Assembly: GCF_004335085.1 (NCBI RefSeq)
Contig: NZ_RQRS01000020.1
Coordinates: forward strand, 1-64,000
From: Pedobacter nototheniae
GTDB taxonomy: Bacteria > Bacteroidota > Bacteroidia > Sphingobacteriales > Sphingobacteriaceae
Reading direction: 5' to 3'
DNA length: 64,000 bases
The notes beneath the pieces were generated by a model. The model saw only the letters and a list, made by a program, of their open reading frames with translations. It did not search any database and was not told where the DNA came from. A program made the translations under genes and the position numbers. Below, piece after piece: positions 1-10,000 of this stretch. Numbering within the stretch: the stretch's first letter is position 1; every line of letters begins with the position of its first letter.

Positions 1-57
1 GTACAAAATTACAATAACGGAGAGTTTGAGGTTGGGTTAAAATACAATTTCAGATAA
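1..57 (+). CDS. C-terminal end of an outer-membrane beta-barrel protein (partial)
   Basis: The first 57 bases read in frame 1 as 18 residues, VQNYNNGEFEVGLKYNFR, then TAA. Alternating hydrophobic residues with a terminal aromatic just before the stop are typical of the last beta strand of an outer-membrane barrel, such as a TonB receptor or porin. A strong terminator follows 24 bases later, which supports a real gene end. The body of the gene lies outside the window, so the family cannot be named. Confidence 0.6.
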   Translation, partial: VQNYNNGEFEVGLKYNFR

Positions 58-80
58 GAGGATAAGTTTTTTTATTCAAT

Positions 81-117
81 AAAGGGCGCTTCGTATAAAA
101 TGGAGCGCCCTTTTTTT
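81..117 (+). terminator. Rho-independent terminator
   Basis: AAAGGGCGCT (81-90) pairs with AGCGCCCTTT (104-113) around a 13-base loop, and seven T follow. It ends the barrel gene whose stop is at 55-57. Confidence 0.85.
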
Positions 118-140
118 ATGAATTAAGTTGAGGGAAAGCC

Positions 141-386
141 GTCGGGAGCTTATCTGAGGCTCTGCTGAAGAGAATCCGGTTGTCGGGAGCTTATCTGAGG
201 CTCTGCTGAAGAGAATCCGGTTGTCGGGAGCTTATCCGAGGCTCTGCTGAAGAGAATCCGGTTGTCGGGAGCTTATCCGAGGCTCTGCTGAAGAGAATCC
301 GGTTGTCGGGAGCTTATCCGAGGCTCTGCTGAAGAGAATCCAGTCGTCGGGAGCTTATCTGAGGCTCTGCTGGAAAGAATCCAGTC
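141..386. repeat. Tandem repeat, six units of 41 bp
   Basis: Six head-to-tail 41-bp copies start at 141, 182, 223, 264, 305 and 346. Each begins GTCGGGAGCTTAT and ends GAATCC(G/A)GT(T/C). Copies differ at only a few positions, and the sixth is the most diverged. There are no unique spacers, so it is not a CRISPR array, and no reading frame or strong hairpin is visible in the unit. It lies between a terminator and the 3' end of the alginate locus. Confidence 0.9.
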
Positions 387-642
387 GTTTTGAGCATATT
401 GTAGGTGTACAATGGAGGAATCCGGTTGTCATTGCTGACCGTTCATTTCCAAATCACTTTCTTAAATCAGCAATTAAGATTAGGAAAGCAAGTACCGTAC
501 GTGTCGTACTATTGAGATAGAAAACATCGCGGATGCTACTAAATCTAGGTTTAGCGAAAAAAATCTGTGGTCAACGGTAATTCTCTGCAATAAAAATAGA
601 GTAATATCAGACTAGGTACTGAAGACCGCAGACTAAAAAGAA
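387..642. other. Intergenic stretch with a fragment of a dispersed repeat
   Basis: No gene is visible. Bases 434-490 (GACCGTTCATTTCCAAATCA ... TAGGAAAGCAA) match the spacer of the dispersed elements at 46845-47062 and 62499-62732. Near 608-636 CAGACT occurs twice as a direct repeat. No convincing terminator for the alginate lyase gene ending at 643 was found. Confidence 0.6.
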
Positions 643-1413
643 TTACTCTTCGTGTTTTACCCAAACATTATAAATTTCAACTTCTCCGTAAGCATCACAA
701 GATTCACCTTCAGTTTTTTTCTTGCCTTTGCATGACGACTGAACATAGGCGCCGGCCTTAAAATAGGCATTGTTAAAGCTACCATCAAAAGTGTATTTCA
801 GCTCATCGTTGTAATAACATTGCGTTTGATTATTAGAAACCACAAATTTTACGGTGAAACGGGTACCTAAAAGATAGTTAGGATCAAGCACTACACGATC
901 GGCACCATTTGCTGATACCAAAAGTTTTTTATCTTCTAACCTAAAAAAGATCACATATTTATCGGCGTCATGAATTTGCCCAACTACAATGTGTTTTCTA
1001 ACATCAGGAAGATGAACCACTCGCTGATCGATAAATAAAGTATGCTTACCTTGTGATGATGACCATGCTGCAGAGGTTTTTCCATCGTTAAGCATTTCTC
1101 GTAGTTCGGTACGCGGAAAATTAGAGCCACTTGTGGTTTCGCCCCCGGCATTTGCCTTAAAACTTACAGCATCTTTATTCTTGTTTAAAAAGAAAAAGTT
1201 GTCATCGGTATAGGTATTTAGTTCTGGCTGTTTAATTTCATCAGGATTTCCGTTGTGCTCCGTATTTACCGGAAGGGTAAGTTTCCAGTTTTGTAGGTTT
1301 AACACTTGACCTGGCACAGTTGGTTTTACATTTGATTTACTGACTTGGGCAAAAGCCATTTGACTGCAAAAAGATGTAATAAGGAAGAGAAAGGATGCTT
1401 TTTTAAAATTCAT
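643..1413 (-). CDS. PL7 alginate lyase, secreted
   Basis: A polysaccharide lyase family 7 enzyme of 256 residues that cuts alginate by beta-elimination, giving unsaturated oligosaccharides. A signal peptide ends near AFA-Q (residue 23). The three PL7 signature blocks are present: RTELRE at 101-106, QIH at 146-148 and YFKAGAYVQ at 217-225, whose tyrosine is the expected catalytic residue. QIH rather than QVH is usually linked to acting on G-containing blocks; that is family knowledge, not proof. It is the last gene of the locus, 10 bp after PL6, and probably makes the endolytic cuts. The ATG start gives a normal signal peptide. Confidence 0.95.
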   Translation of the reverse strand: MNFKKASFLFLITSFCSQMAFAQVSKSNVKPTVPGQVLNLQNWKLTLPVNTEHNGNPDEIKQPELNTYTDDNFFFLNKNKDAVSFKANAGGETTSGSNFPRTELREMLNDGKTSAAWSSSQGKHTLFIDQRVVHLPDVRKHIVVGQIHDADKYVIFFRLEDKKLLVSANGADRVVLDPNYLLGTRFTVKFVVSNNQTQCYYNDELKYTFDGSFNNAYFKAGAYVQSSCKGKKKTEGESCDAYGEVEIYNVWVKHEE

Positions 1414-1423
1414 TTTTATAATG

Positions 1424-3748
1424 CTATTGGTTTAAACTTGCGCCTAACTTTCCTTTTTTTGAAGATACATTAAGCAGTGGAGCGCCTTTCTTTAGATTAA
1501 AATTTAAGGCTTCGGGTTTAATGAAGCTTGGAGAAATATGGTAAATAAATTTTCCGCTTATTTTACCATAAGTAGAAGTTATTTTTCCTGATTGATAGAA
1601 GTTGCAATAGTTTACCAATATTTCATCGGCAATGGTTTCTTCCAATCTGATACTACTTCCACCTTGTCCGGATTTATTAAATATGCTGTTCAAAATTTTT
1701 GCATGTTGCACACCAATTAAGCGTAGGGTAGCTCCTTTTTCGCGGTTATCAACTTCGTTAAATGTACATTGATTAACGTTTAAAAACGGGCCTAAAGTAC
1801 TTTCATCATTACCACCACGATATAAATTTAAGGCACTTCCTAAGATGTTGGTAAACACACAGTTTTCTATTATGGTGTTTTCAGCATTGTAAATGCCCTT
1901 ATCTTCTTTCTCTGCAGATAAATCAATCGCTGTTCCAGAAATATTATTGAAAAGAGAATTTTTAATAATCAGGCTATCGGCAAATGTACTTTTAGACGCT
2001 TTAATTGCGCTGAATGTGCTTTCGCTAAAATTGTAGAAATGGCAATCATCAACAAATAAATTATAGTGCATGTTCATTGGCAATGTAGTGCTTCTAATTC
2101 CGGCTTGCACATCGGCAAAACTTTCGAAAGTACCAGAAAATGCCAGACCTTTTACATTTAACGATCCTCCGTTTTCTATAGTGATAAATGCAGGAAGAGT
2201 TTGATCGGAAGCATTTACTAAAATCGGTTTAGTTTTTAAGCCTTTTGAAGCCATTAAAACGAGTTGTTTGTTAATTGTAATTTCCTTCAATAACTTATAG
2301 TTTCCACTTTCTGCAAACACTATTGTATCCATGTTATTTGCAGAAGATATAATTGTATTGATTTGATCGGCATCAACAAGTTTTAAAATGATTTTTTTAC
2401 CGATTGCCTTTGCTGCATCCTTTTCTGCCTTATACCAGGTTGCGCCCGTAACCGAAGCTTTTAAGATATTAATTTTACTTAAATCGGCACCTGCCTGTGT
2501 GCTCTCGGGCAGAGCGATGCCATCAACTGTTTTGCTTTTAGTTTTAGTAAGTGCGAAGCCAAACGGAATTTTTAATTTAGAAGACCCACTTACTACATTG
2601 TTTTTGAAGGTTAAGCCCTTATCATGGTTAAAATCTGTATAAACCGAATCGCCATTGGTAATCACTAAATTATTTGTGAAGGAAACGTTTTCGGGTGCCA
2701 AAGTTCTTTCGGCGTCTTTTCCTGTTCCAAAATCAATATGATCGCAGTTGATAAAAGTATTGCGATAAATACTTGCATCTTTTACTTGATAATAACGATT
2801 AATAGCCGAGTTTGGAACTCCATTCATTACCGCCAATGCAGAACGAAAAGCATTGCCTTTAAGATCCTTAAACACATTATTAAACACTTTATGCCCAGGG
2901 TTAATTATTCTTACGCCACCAGTAAAAGGTTTGTTGTTACCCAAAAATATATTGTTTTCTACCACATTATTGCTGCCATGGCGGAGAACCAAACTGCCCT
3001 CGCACTCAAAAAAAGTATTATCGCTTACTTCATTCTGCCCAGATTTGATTGAAATAATTTCTACCTCACCATTGCAACGCTCAAAATAGTTGTTTTTAAT
3101 TTGAGTTTTTGATGGTGTAAGCGAATAACGAGATACCCCAATGCGCATGGTTTCGCCACCGTTGGAACCAAGTCGTTGGCGGCCTTTAAAATAGTTATGG
3201 TCTATACTATGGTTATTTTGCTGACTTCTTTCATCATTAAGCTCAACAATTAAAGTTGGGCCGGCATTAATTTTATTAATAATTGTACAATGATCTACAC
3301 GGTTATTTTTACCCCAAAGTACAATCCAATTATCGTTTTTAAAGCGATCTGCTTGCGAGAAGTTTTCGATCACAAAGCCACTGATTCTACAGTGATTTGC
3401 TAAATCATTTGATCCGGTTTTAAATACTATTAAATCTCCGGCAGGACTGTATCCATTATTAAAATGTAAATCGTAAAGCTCAAGATAGTTACCAGATAAG
3501 CGAAGGTTTGATGCGCCACTTATGGTTACGCCACCTGGTGTTTGTGGGCGAATCTTAATTGGATTTTCTGCGGTTCCATTTGCTTTTAATGTTAATGTAG
3601 CATCCTTCCAAACACCATCAGCCATTATAATTTCATCGCCTGGTTTTGCCTTAGTCAAAGCAGTTTGTAATTCTTTACCGTTATGCACCAGTTGGGCAAA
3701 GGTTTTAGAGAAAGAGAGCGAGAGGAATAATAATATGGCTAATCTCAT
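1424..3748 (-). CDS. PL6 alginate lyase (two beta-helix domains)
   Basis: A 774-residue secreted polysaccharide lyase family 6 protein (chondroitinase-B fold). The signal peptide ends near TFA-Q (residue 19). The catalytic pair is seen as K235 in SIKSGQN and R256 in VLRHGS, 21 residues apart, the spacing recalled for chondroitinase B and the PL6 lyase AlyGC. Right-handed beta-helix repeats rich in N-x-F run through the chain. After about residue 430 a second helix domain begins, so it is the long two-domain type rather than the single-domain type. It follows the susCD-lipoprotein genes after a hairpin and precedes PL7. Exo or endo action cannot be read from the sequence. Confidence 0.93.
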   Translation of the reverse strand: MRLAILLFLSLSFSKTFAQLVHNGKELQTALTKAKPGDEIIMADGVWKDATLTLKANGTAENPIKIRPQTPGGVTISGASNLRLSGNYLELYDLHFNNGYSPAGDLIVFKTGSNDLANHCRISGFVIENFSQADRFKNDNWIVLWGKNNRVDHCTIINKINAGPTLIVELNDERSQQNNHSIDHNYFKGRQRLGSNGGETMRIGVSRYSLTPSKTQIKNNYFERCNGEVEIISIKSGQNEVSDNTFFECEGSLVLRHGSNNVVENNIFLGNNKPFTGGVRIINPGHKVFNNVFKDLKGNAFRSALAVMNGVPNSAINRYYQVKDASIYRNTFINCDHIDFGTGKDAERTLAPENVSFTNNLVITNGDSVYTDFNHDKGLTFKNNVVSGSSKLKIPFGFALTKTKSKTVDGIALPESTQAGADLSKINILKASVTGATWYKAEKDAAKAIGKKIILKLVDADQINTIISSANNMDTIVFAESGNYKLLKEITINKQLVLMASKGLKTKPILVNASDQTLPAFITIENGGSLNVKGLAFSGTFESFADVQAGIRSTTLPMNMHYNLFVDDCHFYNFSESTFSAIKASKSTFADSLIIKNSLFNNISGTAIDLSAEKEDKGIYNAENTIIENCVFTNILGSALNLYRGGNDESTLGPFLNVNQCTFNEVDNREKGATLRLIGVQHAKILNSIFNKSGQGGSSIRLEETIADEILVNYCNFYQSGKITSTYGKISGKFIYHISPSFIKPEALNFNLKKGAPLLNVSSKKGKLGASLNQ

Positions 3749-3760
3749 GGGTTTTTATAG

Positions 3761-3802
3761 GCAAAAATCCCTGGAAACTATCTGAACAGTTTGCCAGGGA
3801 TT
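3761..3802 (-). terminator. Hairpin inside the alginate operon (attenuator or processing site)
   Basis: On the minus strand AATCCCTGG pairs perfectly with CCAGGGATT around a 19-base loop (3766-3802), with a short inner AAACT/AGTTT pairing, followed by TTTGCC. It fills the 59-bp gap between the surface lipoprotein gene and PL6. The T-run is short, so partial read-through or RNA processing is as likely as full termination. Confidence 0.6.
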
Positions 3803-3807
3803 AGGTT

Positions 3808-5373
3808 TTATTTTTGAATGTAAATATCGAATTTTATAGTTGATGTACCTGTTGTAGAAGTGGCTTCTTTAGCACGGAGAATAGCATTTTTATAACCAGA
3901 TCCACTTATATCAGGAATCCTTACATAAATTAAATATGCACTGGTGGTATTAAAAATAGCCGTTGTTGCAGCCGCTGTAGCATCAAACCTTGATGAACTG
4001 CTACCAGGTGCTGCTATACCATTTGCGTTAAAGAAAGCATCATCAATCACATCAATATTATTAGCATTATACTGTGCATAAACATTATCAATACCTGATG
4101 TACCTGGTACAAGTACACGGAATCTGGTGGCTCTTAGTGCGCCTGTATTGGCAATAGACCATGATGTACCGTTGCATTTAAAATTACTTGCAACACTGGC
4201 TGTATTGGTTGGACTGTAAAATGCCGGACCAGTACTGGTACCATAAAACAAGAAGGCCATTGTTGCTTCACTTGCGTTTAAGCTACAGTTGCCGGCGGTA
4301 GTACCATCAGTAAAAAAGATGGTATTTGTGCCTGTGGTTTGCGCATTCATTACCACATCACGATATAAAACCGTTCCGTAATTAACATTTAAAGGTATAA
4401 TAAGTTCAGATTGTACATCTTCCAAATCTACTGCTACAACTTTTAGGTTTGCGGCACGTTTGCGATAGGTATAACTATAATTAAAGCTGTAACTTAAGCT
4501 AGAGTTTAAATTGGTTAAGCTAGATACCAGCGAATATGCACCTTGATAATCATCATAAATATCGATACGTTTTAAGCCTGTTACCGAAGTAATATTTCCT
4601 GTTATGCCAGTTGGAGAGCTTAAATTTGGTGTTACCGATGCAGGGAAACTTACAAACTTGGGTTTAAATAAGGACACATCAACAGGCATGGCAATAATTA
4701 ACTCACTGCTTTGACCATAAATATCTTTAGCCACCACCTTTATGTGTTGTGATGCCTTACGATATTTGTATGCGTAGTTTAGTGCATATTGTTTAGCACC
4801 CGATAAATTGGTAATGCTATTAGCCAAAACATAAGTGTTTTCGGTTTGATAATCATCATAAATATCAACTTGAGCCAAGCCATAATCTGATGTAATATTA
4901 CCAATAATGGCTGTATTGCCACCGTTTAAATCGGCAGTAAGTTTTACTGGGAAATCTTTTAATTGTGGTAACGCCGGATCAAAATAAGTAATCTTAATAA
5001 AGCCCTCAACGGTGCTGTTATCGGCCTGTTTAGCCAAAACCTTTACACCTGTAGCCTTGCTCATGTTATTTAATGGAAAGGATGCTGTAGGGATAGTAAA
5101 AGCATAATCTGAAGCGTTATTTGGAGATGCCACTGCGATAAGTGAATCTGTTGCATTGCTTCTAATCAGGTAGGCATAAATATAGCGAATACCATCGCTT
5201 GAGGTAATTTGTGCAGTTACATTTTTATTATCACTAAATGATTTTGTTGCCCGGTTAAAGGTATATTCATCAGCGCTGAAACTCCCCATACCAGCGGTTT
5301 CAGTTTTTTTGCAGGAGGATAATACCATTATGCCTGCAAAAAGATAGAGTAACGATTTTAATAATGTTCTCAT
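3808..5373 (-). CDS. Surface glycan-binding lipoprotein in the SusE/F position
   Basis: A lipoprotein of 521 residues from the preferred ATG at 5373; the upstream ATG at 5397, overlapping the susD stop as TAATG, adds 8 residues. From 5373 it has a compact signal with lipobox LSSC (Cys21). It lies directly downstream of susD, where alginate loci carry a glycan-binding surface lipoprotein. Two tandem related modules are visible: one with DIYDDYQTENTY, YKYRK and SSELIIAMPV, the other with DIYDDYQGAYSL, YTYRK and QSELIIPLNV. The C-terminal ~170 residues form a different Ser/Thr/Ala-rich beta domain, plausibly the binding module. No catalytic motif is seen. Function is inferred from position and lipidation. 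Confidence 0.75.
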   Translation of the reverse strand: MRTLLKSLLYLFAGIMVLSSCKKTETAGMGSFSADEYTFNRATKSFSDNKNVTAQITSSDGIRYIYAYLIRSNATDSLIAVASPNNASDYAFTIPTASFPLNNMSKATGVKVLAKQADNSTVEGFIKITYFDPALPQLKDFPVKLTADLNGGNTAIIGNITSDYGLAQVDIYDDYQTENTYVLANSITNLSGAKQYALNYAYKYRKASQHIKVVAKDIYGQSSELIIAMPVDVSLFKPKFVSFPASVTPNLSSPTGITGNITSVTGLKRIDIYDDYQGAYSLVSSLTNLNSSLSYSFNYSYTYRKRAANLKVVAVDLEDVQSELIIPLNVNYGTVLYRDVVMNAQTTGTNTIFFTDGTTAGNCSLNASEATMAFLFYGTSTGPAFYSPTNTASVASNFKCNGTSWSIANTGALRATRFRVLVPGTSGIDNVYAQYNANNIDVIDDAFFNANGIAAPGSSSSRFDATAAATTAIFNTTSAYLIYVRIPDISGSGYKNAILRAKEATSTTGTSTIKFDIYIQK

Positions 5374-5396
5374 AATTTTAAGTTTAAACGGTTGCA

Positions 5397-7091
5397 TTAA
5401 TAACCTGGGTTTTGAGGAATAATGATCTCGTTATTTACATCTATTTCGCGTTGCGGAATTGGCAACAATGCTTTTTGATCTGTTACGTTTGCACCTAAAA
5501 CATCTGCTGTACCGCGTTTATATTTGGTGTAGAACAAGGCATAATCCAAAACATAGTGGTTTTTTATGGTGGCAACTAAAACGCCGTTGCGAACCAGATC
5601 AAAGAAGCGTTGGTTTTCAAAAGCCAGCTCTAATCTTCTTTCATTTAACATTGCCGTTTGGAAACTTGCTGCATCTGTAATAGCACCTGTACCTGATGCC
5701 GGATATAAATAAAAGCCATTACTAAAAGTTCCAGTAGTGTAGGTGCCAGCACCTGCACGTTGGCGAATTTGGTTTATAATTGCCATTGAACTTCCGGTAG
5801 CTCCATCAAAACCTGTGGCTTCTGCCTTCATTAAAAGAATATCAGCATAACGCAATACAGGAAAATCATTTTCTGCATCGTTTTTATAAAGCTCAGCTGA
5901 AATAAATTTATTATTGTAAAAAGGAGTAGAGGTACTCCCATAGCTGGCAATATTTACCGCTTTTCGGCTATCAATCATAGTGCTTGCTGATGGAGTTTTG
6001 TAGGCACTAACCAAATCAGATTGCGAAGGGCAGTTATACCAGCTTCCATCGCCGGGTACTACTGCATCGCCGCTTCCACTTGGTGCAAAAGAGTTTGCCA
6101 TTGGGTTACCTAACCCTACTAAGCCTGATTTATACCTAACGGCAAATAAAATCTCTTTATTCATCTCGTTATTAATGGAGAAAACACGGGCGTAGGTAGT
6201 TTCCAAGCCATAGCCGCTACTTGCAATAATATCATTCAGTATGGGTAATGCATCTGCTTTTCTACCTAAGGTTAAATAAACTTTAGCCAATAAACCTTCG
6301 GCAGCCCAAGCGGTAGCACGCCCTAAATCGCCTGCTGGAATACTTGCATAAGCGGTTCTGATAAGTTGACTTTTTGCACCCAATAAATCAGCTAAAACGA
6401 GTTGATAGGTATCAGCCTCAGATGAACGGTTGATTTGTTTTGCTTCTGATGGAATAACTGGTTCGGTTAATATAAACATACCACCAAATAATCTTACCAG
6501 ATTGAAATAATGATAGGCTCTTAAAAATAACGCTTGTCCAATTAGCTGAGATTTTTGCGCTGCAGTAACTTTAGCTGTTCCTTCGCCATAAACCAATTGA
6601 CCACCGCTATAGCTTACACCTAAACTTCTTAATACATAATTAATATTGCGGATGTTTTTGTAAACGCTTAGGTAGTAATTATAAATCTGAGGGTTTTGTG
6701 CACTCAAAGTGTACAAGTTAAGATCATTAAAATCATCATTAATGCTTGATGCACTTGTTGGTGCATGTTGCACTACATTATCGCTACGCAACTCTGTAAC
6801 CATCCATTCGTAATTTAGCGGCTCTTGTAAACCATTGTAGCAGCCTGTTAATGCAGTATTTACCTCTGTAAAGTTGCGGTAATAATTACCAACTGTAACG
6901 TTGGAGGGTGGCTCTACATTAATTAATTTTTTACAAGAAGCTAATACAGTTAATATAGCCAGCGCTGTGATAAATGATAAGCGTTTTAAGGCTGAATAAC
7001 TTACTGTGCGCTGCTTTGAAATATCTTTAATGGGCATGTTTAATGTTTTCATATCATTACATTTTCTTTTAAACTTTTGTAAATTTTTCAT
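5397..7091 (-). CDS. susD: SusD-like outer-membrane lipoprotein (alginate oligomer binding)
   Basis: A 564-residue SusD/RagB-family protein that caps the SusC channel and binds glycan on the cell surface. A lipobox LASC lies at about Cys53, followed by the SusD opening KLINVEPPSNVTVGNYY. The C-terminal half has the family blocks LRYADILLMKAEA and LNERRLELAFENQRFFDLVR. Its ATG lies 3 bp after the SusC stop, suggesting coupling, but this gives an unusually long stretch before the hydrophobic core. ATGs at 7052 and 7037 are possible alternatives. Confidence 0.95.
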   Translation of the reverse strand: MKNLQKFKRKCNDMKTLNMPIKDISKQRTVSYSALKRLSFITALAILTVLASCKKLINVEPPSNVTVGNYYRNFTEVNTALTGCYNGLQEPLNYEWMVTELRSDNVVQHAPTSASSINDDFNDLNLYTLSAQNPQIYNYYLSVYKNIRNINYVLRSLGVSYSGGQLVYGEGTAKVTAAQKSQLIGQALFLRAYHYFNLVRLFGGMFILTEPVIPSEAKQINRSSEADTYQLVLADLLGAKSQLIRTAYASIPAGDLGRATAWAAEGLLAKVYLTLGRKADALPILNDIIASSGYGLETTYARVFSINNEMNKEILFAVRYKSGLVGLGNPMANSFAPSGSGDAVVPGDGSWYNCPSQSDLVSAYKTPSASTMIDSRKAVNIASYGSTSTPFYNNKFISAELYKNDAENDFPVLRYADILLMKAEATGFDGATGSSMAIINQIRQRAGAGTYTTGTFSNGFYLYPASGTGAITDAASFQTAMLNERRLELAFENQRFFDLVRNGVLVATIKNHYVLDYALFYTKYKRGTADVLGANVTDQKALLPIPQREIDVNNEIIIPQNPGY

Positions 7092-7094
7092 CGT

Positions 7095-10000
7095 TTAAAA
7101 AGTTAAGTCAATACCAAAAGTAAAGGTGCGATTAACCGGGAAACCACCACTTTGATACCCAGATACCAAAGGCGAAGCGTAATTTCCGCTGGTAATGCGG
7201 GCTTCGGGGTTAATGCCTTTATAAGATTTACCGGTAATAAAAAATACATTATCTGCTGATCCATATAACCTTAAATTATTAATATGGATTTTCTTTAAGA
7301 AAGGAGATTTAAAGGAATAACCTAAAATTATGTTTCTTAAATAAGCGTAAGATGCATCTTCAACCACATAATCTGTTAGCATTACATCTGCATAGGTGCC
7401 AATGCCGTAGTAAGGAGTTTTTCCATCACCAGGAAAAGCCTCACTTATCCAACGGTTATCTACAAAAGCCTTATCGTATTTACGGGTTTCGTTGTAATAA
7501 ATATCGCCATTAATTAAATCGCCACCTTGCGAGCCTTGAAGTAAAATGCTTAAATCAAAGTTTTTATAACGGAAGGTATTGGTAATGCCCCAGGTAAAAT
7601 CAGGAAAAGGATTTCCAATTGCAGTACGGTCTTTTTCATCAATAATATGATCGCCATTTTGATCTACAATTTTTAAGCTTCCTGGTGTAAAGTAGTTAGA
7701 TAGGATGGAAGAGGTTTGCCCACTTGCCGCAATATCTGCCTGAGAGAGCCAAACGCCATCTGTTTTATATCCAAAAAACTGAACCGCCGGCGCACCAACT
7801 ATTGATGCATAAATTTCATTTCGGTTTCCATAATTGTATTGGTAAGCCTCACCTCCAAGTTTAATTAACTTATTACGATTAGCAGAAATATTTAATGAAG
7901 TATTCCACTTAAAGCTTTTACTGTTGATGTTTGTGGAGCTTAACTCCAGTTCCAAGCCTTTGTTTCTAACGGTTCCGTTATTGTTCCAGTAAGAGTCAGA
8001 CCCGGTAAAAGATTCTGTTCCTTGTTGTAGCAATAAATCTTTGGTGGTAGAGTAATAATAATCAATACCCAAAGTAATTCTGTTTTTTAATAAACCAATA
8101 TCCAAACCAACATTTGCAGATCGGTTGGTTTCCCAGGTAATGTTACGGCCTGCAATTACAGCTCCGTTAGGTGCCTGCCCAGCGTTTACATTTCCAGTAC
8201 CTTGTCCAAAAGAGTAGTTTGCTTTGTATAAAAGATCTTCGAAAGAGAAATCTGTAATTCGGTTATTTCCTGTTTCACCATAACTGGCTCTAACTTTTAA
8301 GCCACTTAACCAGTTTTGCGTTTTCTCCATAAATTTCTCGCTACTAATTACCCATCCGGCAGATACCGCAGGAAACCATCCGTATTTATTGCCTGAATAA
8401 AATTTCGAACTTCCATCGGTACGTAAACTAGCAGAAAACAGATATTTATTTTTGTAATCGTAGTTAATACGCCCTAAGTAAGAAATTAATCCAACGGGAC
8501 CAACCTTAGCTGTATATGTTTGACCCTGATCTATTTGTGCTGCTTGTGCAAGCGTAGTAAAATCATCATTAGGTGAGTTTAAGCCAACCATATTGGAAAT
8601 TTCCTGCGTAGTTCTTTGCATGGTATAACCCAATAAACCTGTAAAGTTGTGGTTTTTAATGCTCTTAGTATAGTTCAATGTGTTTTCCCATAAAACATCT
8701 ACATTTTTTGAAGTATAAATAGTTCCTGAGTTTACATCGCCATCTTTACGAGCGTTGCTTTTGGTTAAAATATTGTTCTGCAACGAGCTGTAATAGCCAC
8801 TTAATGATGACTTGAAAATTAAACCTTTAGAAATGGTATAAGAAAGATCTGTACCACCTTGCATGCGGAATACTTCAGCAAAACGAGTTTCTCTTGATGC
8901 TATAGAAACTGGCGTATTATTACTGGTAGAGAAAGGGTTTAATGCACCTGCACTAGTCCAATAAGAACCATCGGGCATAAAACCTGCATAATTTAAATTT
9001 GCAAAATGTCTTGCTTGCACATAATCTCCAGCTGCAATATTTGCCCATTGTGTATTTTGGTTAACAAAAGCAGATGTAAAAGTGCTATGATAAACTGGTA
9101 AAGAAGAATACCAGCGATAATAATCAATATAAGTGTTTGCGGGTTTTTGTGTTTTAGTGTAAGTAGGGTTCATATTAACACTCAGCGTTAATTTAGGCGA
9201 TAAGTTGGCATCAATCTTAACCCTTAAATTGCCTTTATTATTTTCGCTGTATTTCATTACACCTTGATCTTGCTGCATATTGCCAGAAATATAATACCTC
9301 AGGTTTTTATTGCCGCCAGATACCCCCAGTTGAACGTTGTAAATACCAGCATCGCGTAAGCCTTCCTGCTGCCAGTTTGTAGGCTCGCCACTAATTTGGT
9401 TTTCAATAACATAGGCCGCTCTCTCTATGTCTGTAATTTTATTAAATCCAGTGGTTACACTTGGATCGGTCATACGCAAGGCTGCTTCATTAAAAAGCAA
9501 GCTTGTATACTCAGAGGTTGTCATTAAAGGATGCAACTTATAAGCCTCCTTAATGCCATAATAAGTTTTAAAAGTATATCGAGGTTTATCTGCAACACCC
9601 TTTTTGGTGGTAATTATAATTACGCCGTTGGCACCACGAGAACCATAAATAGCTGCCGAAGCTGCATCTTTTAGCACATCAATAGATTCAACATCATAAG
9701 AGTTAATAAAAGCCATTCCATCAGCAATTGGTTGCCCATCTACCACGACCAAAGGATCAGCGTTTGCACTTAAAGAAGTTGATCCTCGTACCCGAACGGT
9801 AGGATCAGAGCCTGCCTCGGAAGTTATATTCTGGATAGTTAAGCCAGCTAATTTTCCAATTAATGCATTGTCTAATCTGGAAGTAGGAATTTCATCCAGG
9901 TTATCATTTTTTAATTTACTCACTGCGCCCGTTACAGAAGATTTTTTAACCGTACCATAACCAATCACCACAACATCTTCCATGGTGGTTTTAAGCTCGG

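Noticed and set aside
141..386. CRISPR array
   Set aside because: Repeats follow one another directly with no unique spacers, and no cas genes are near.
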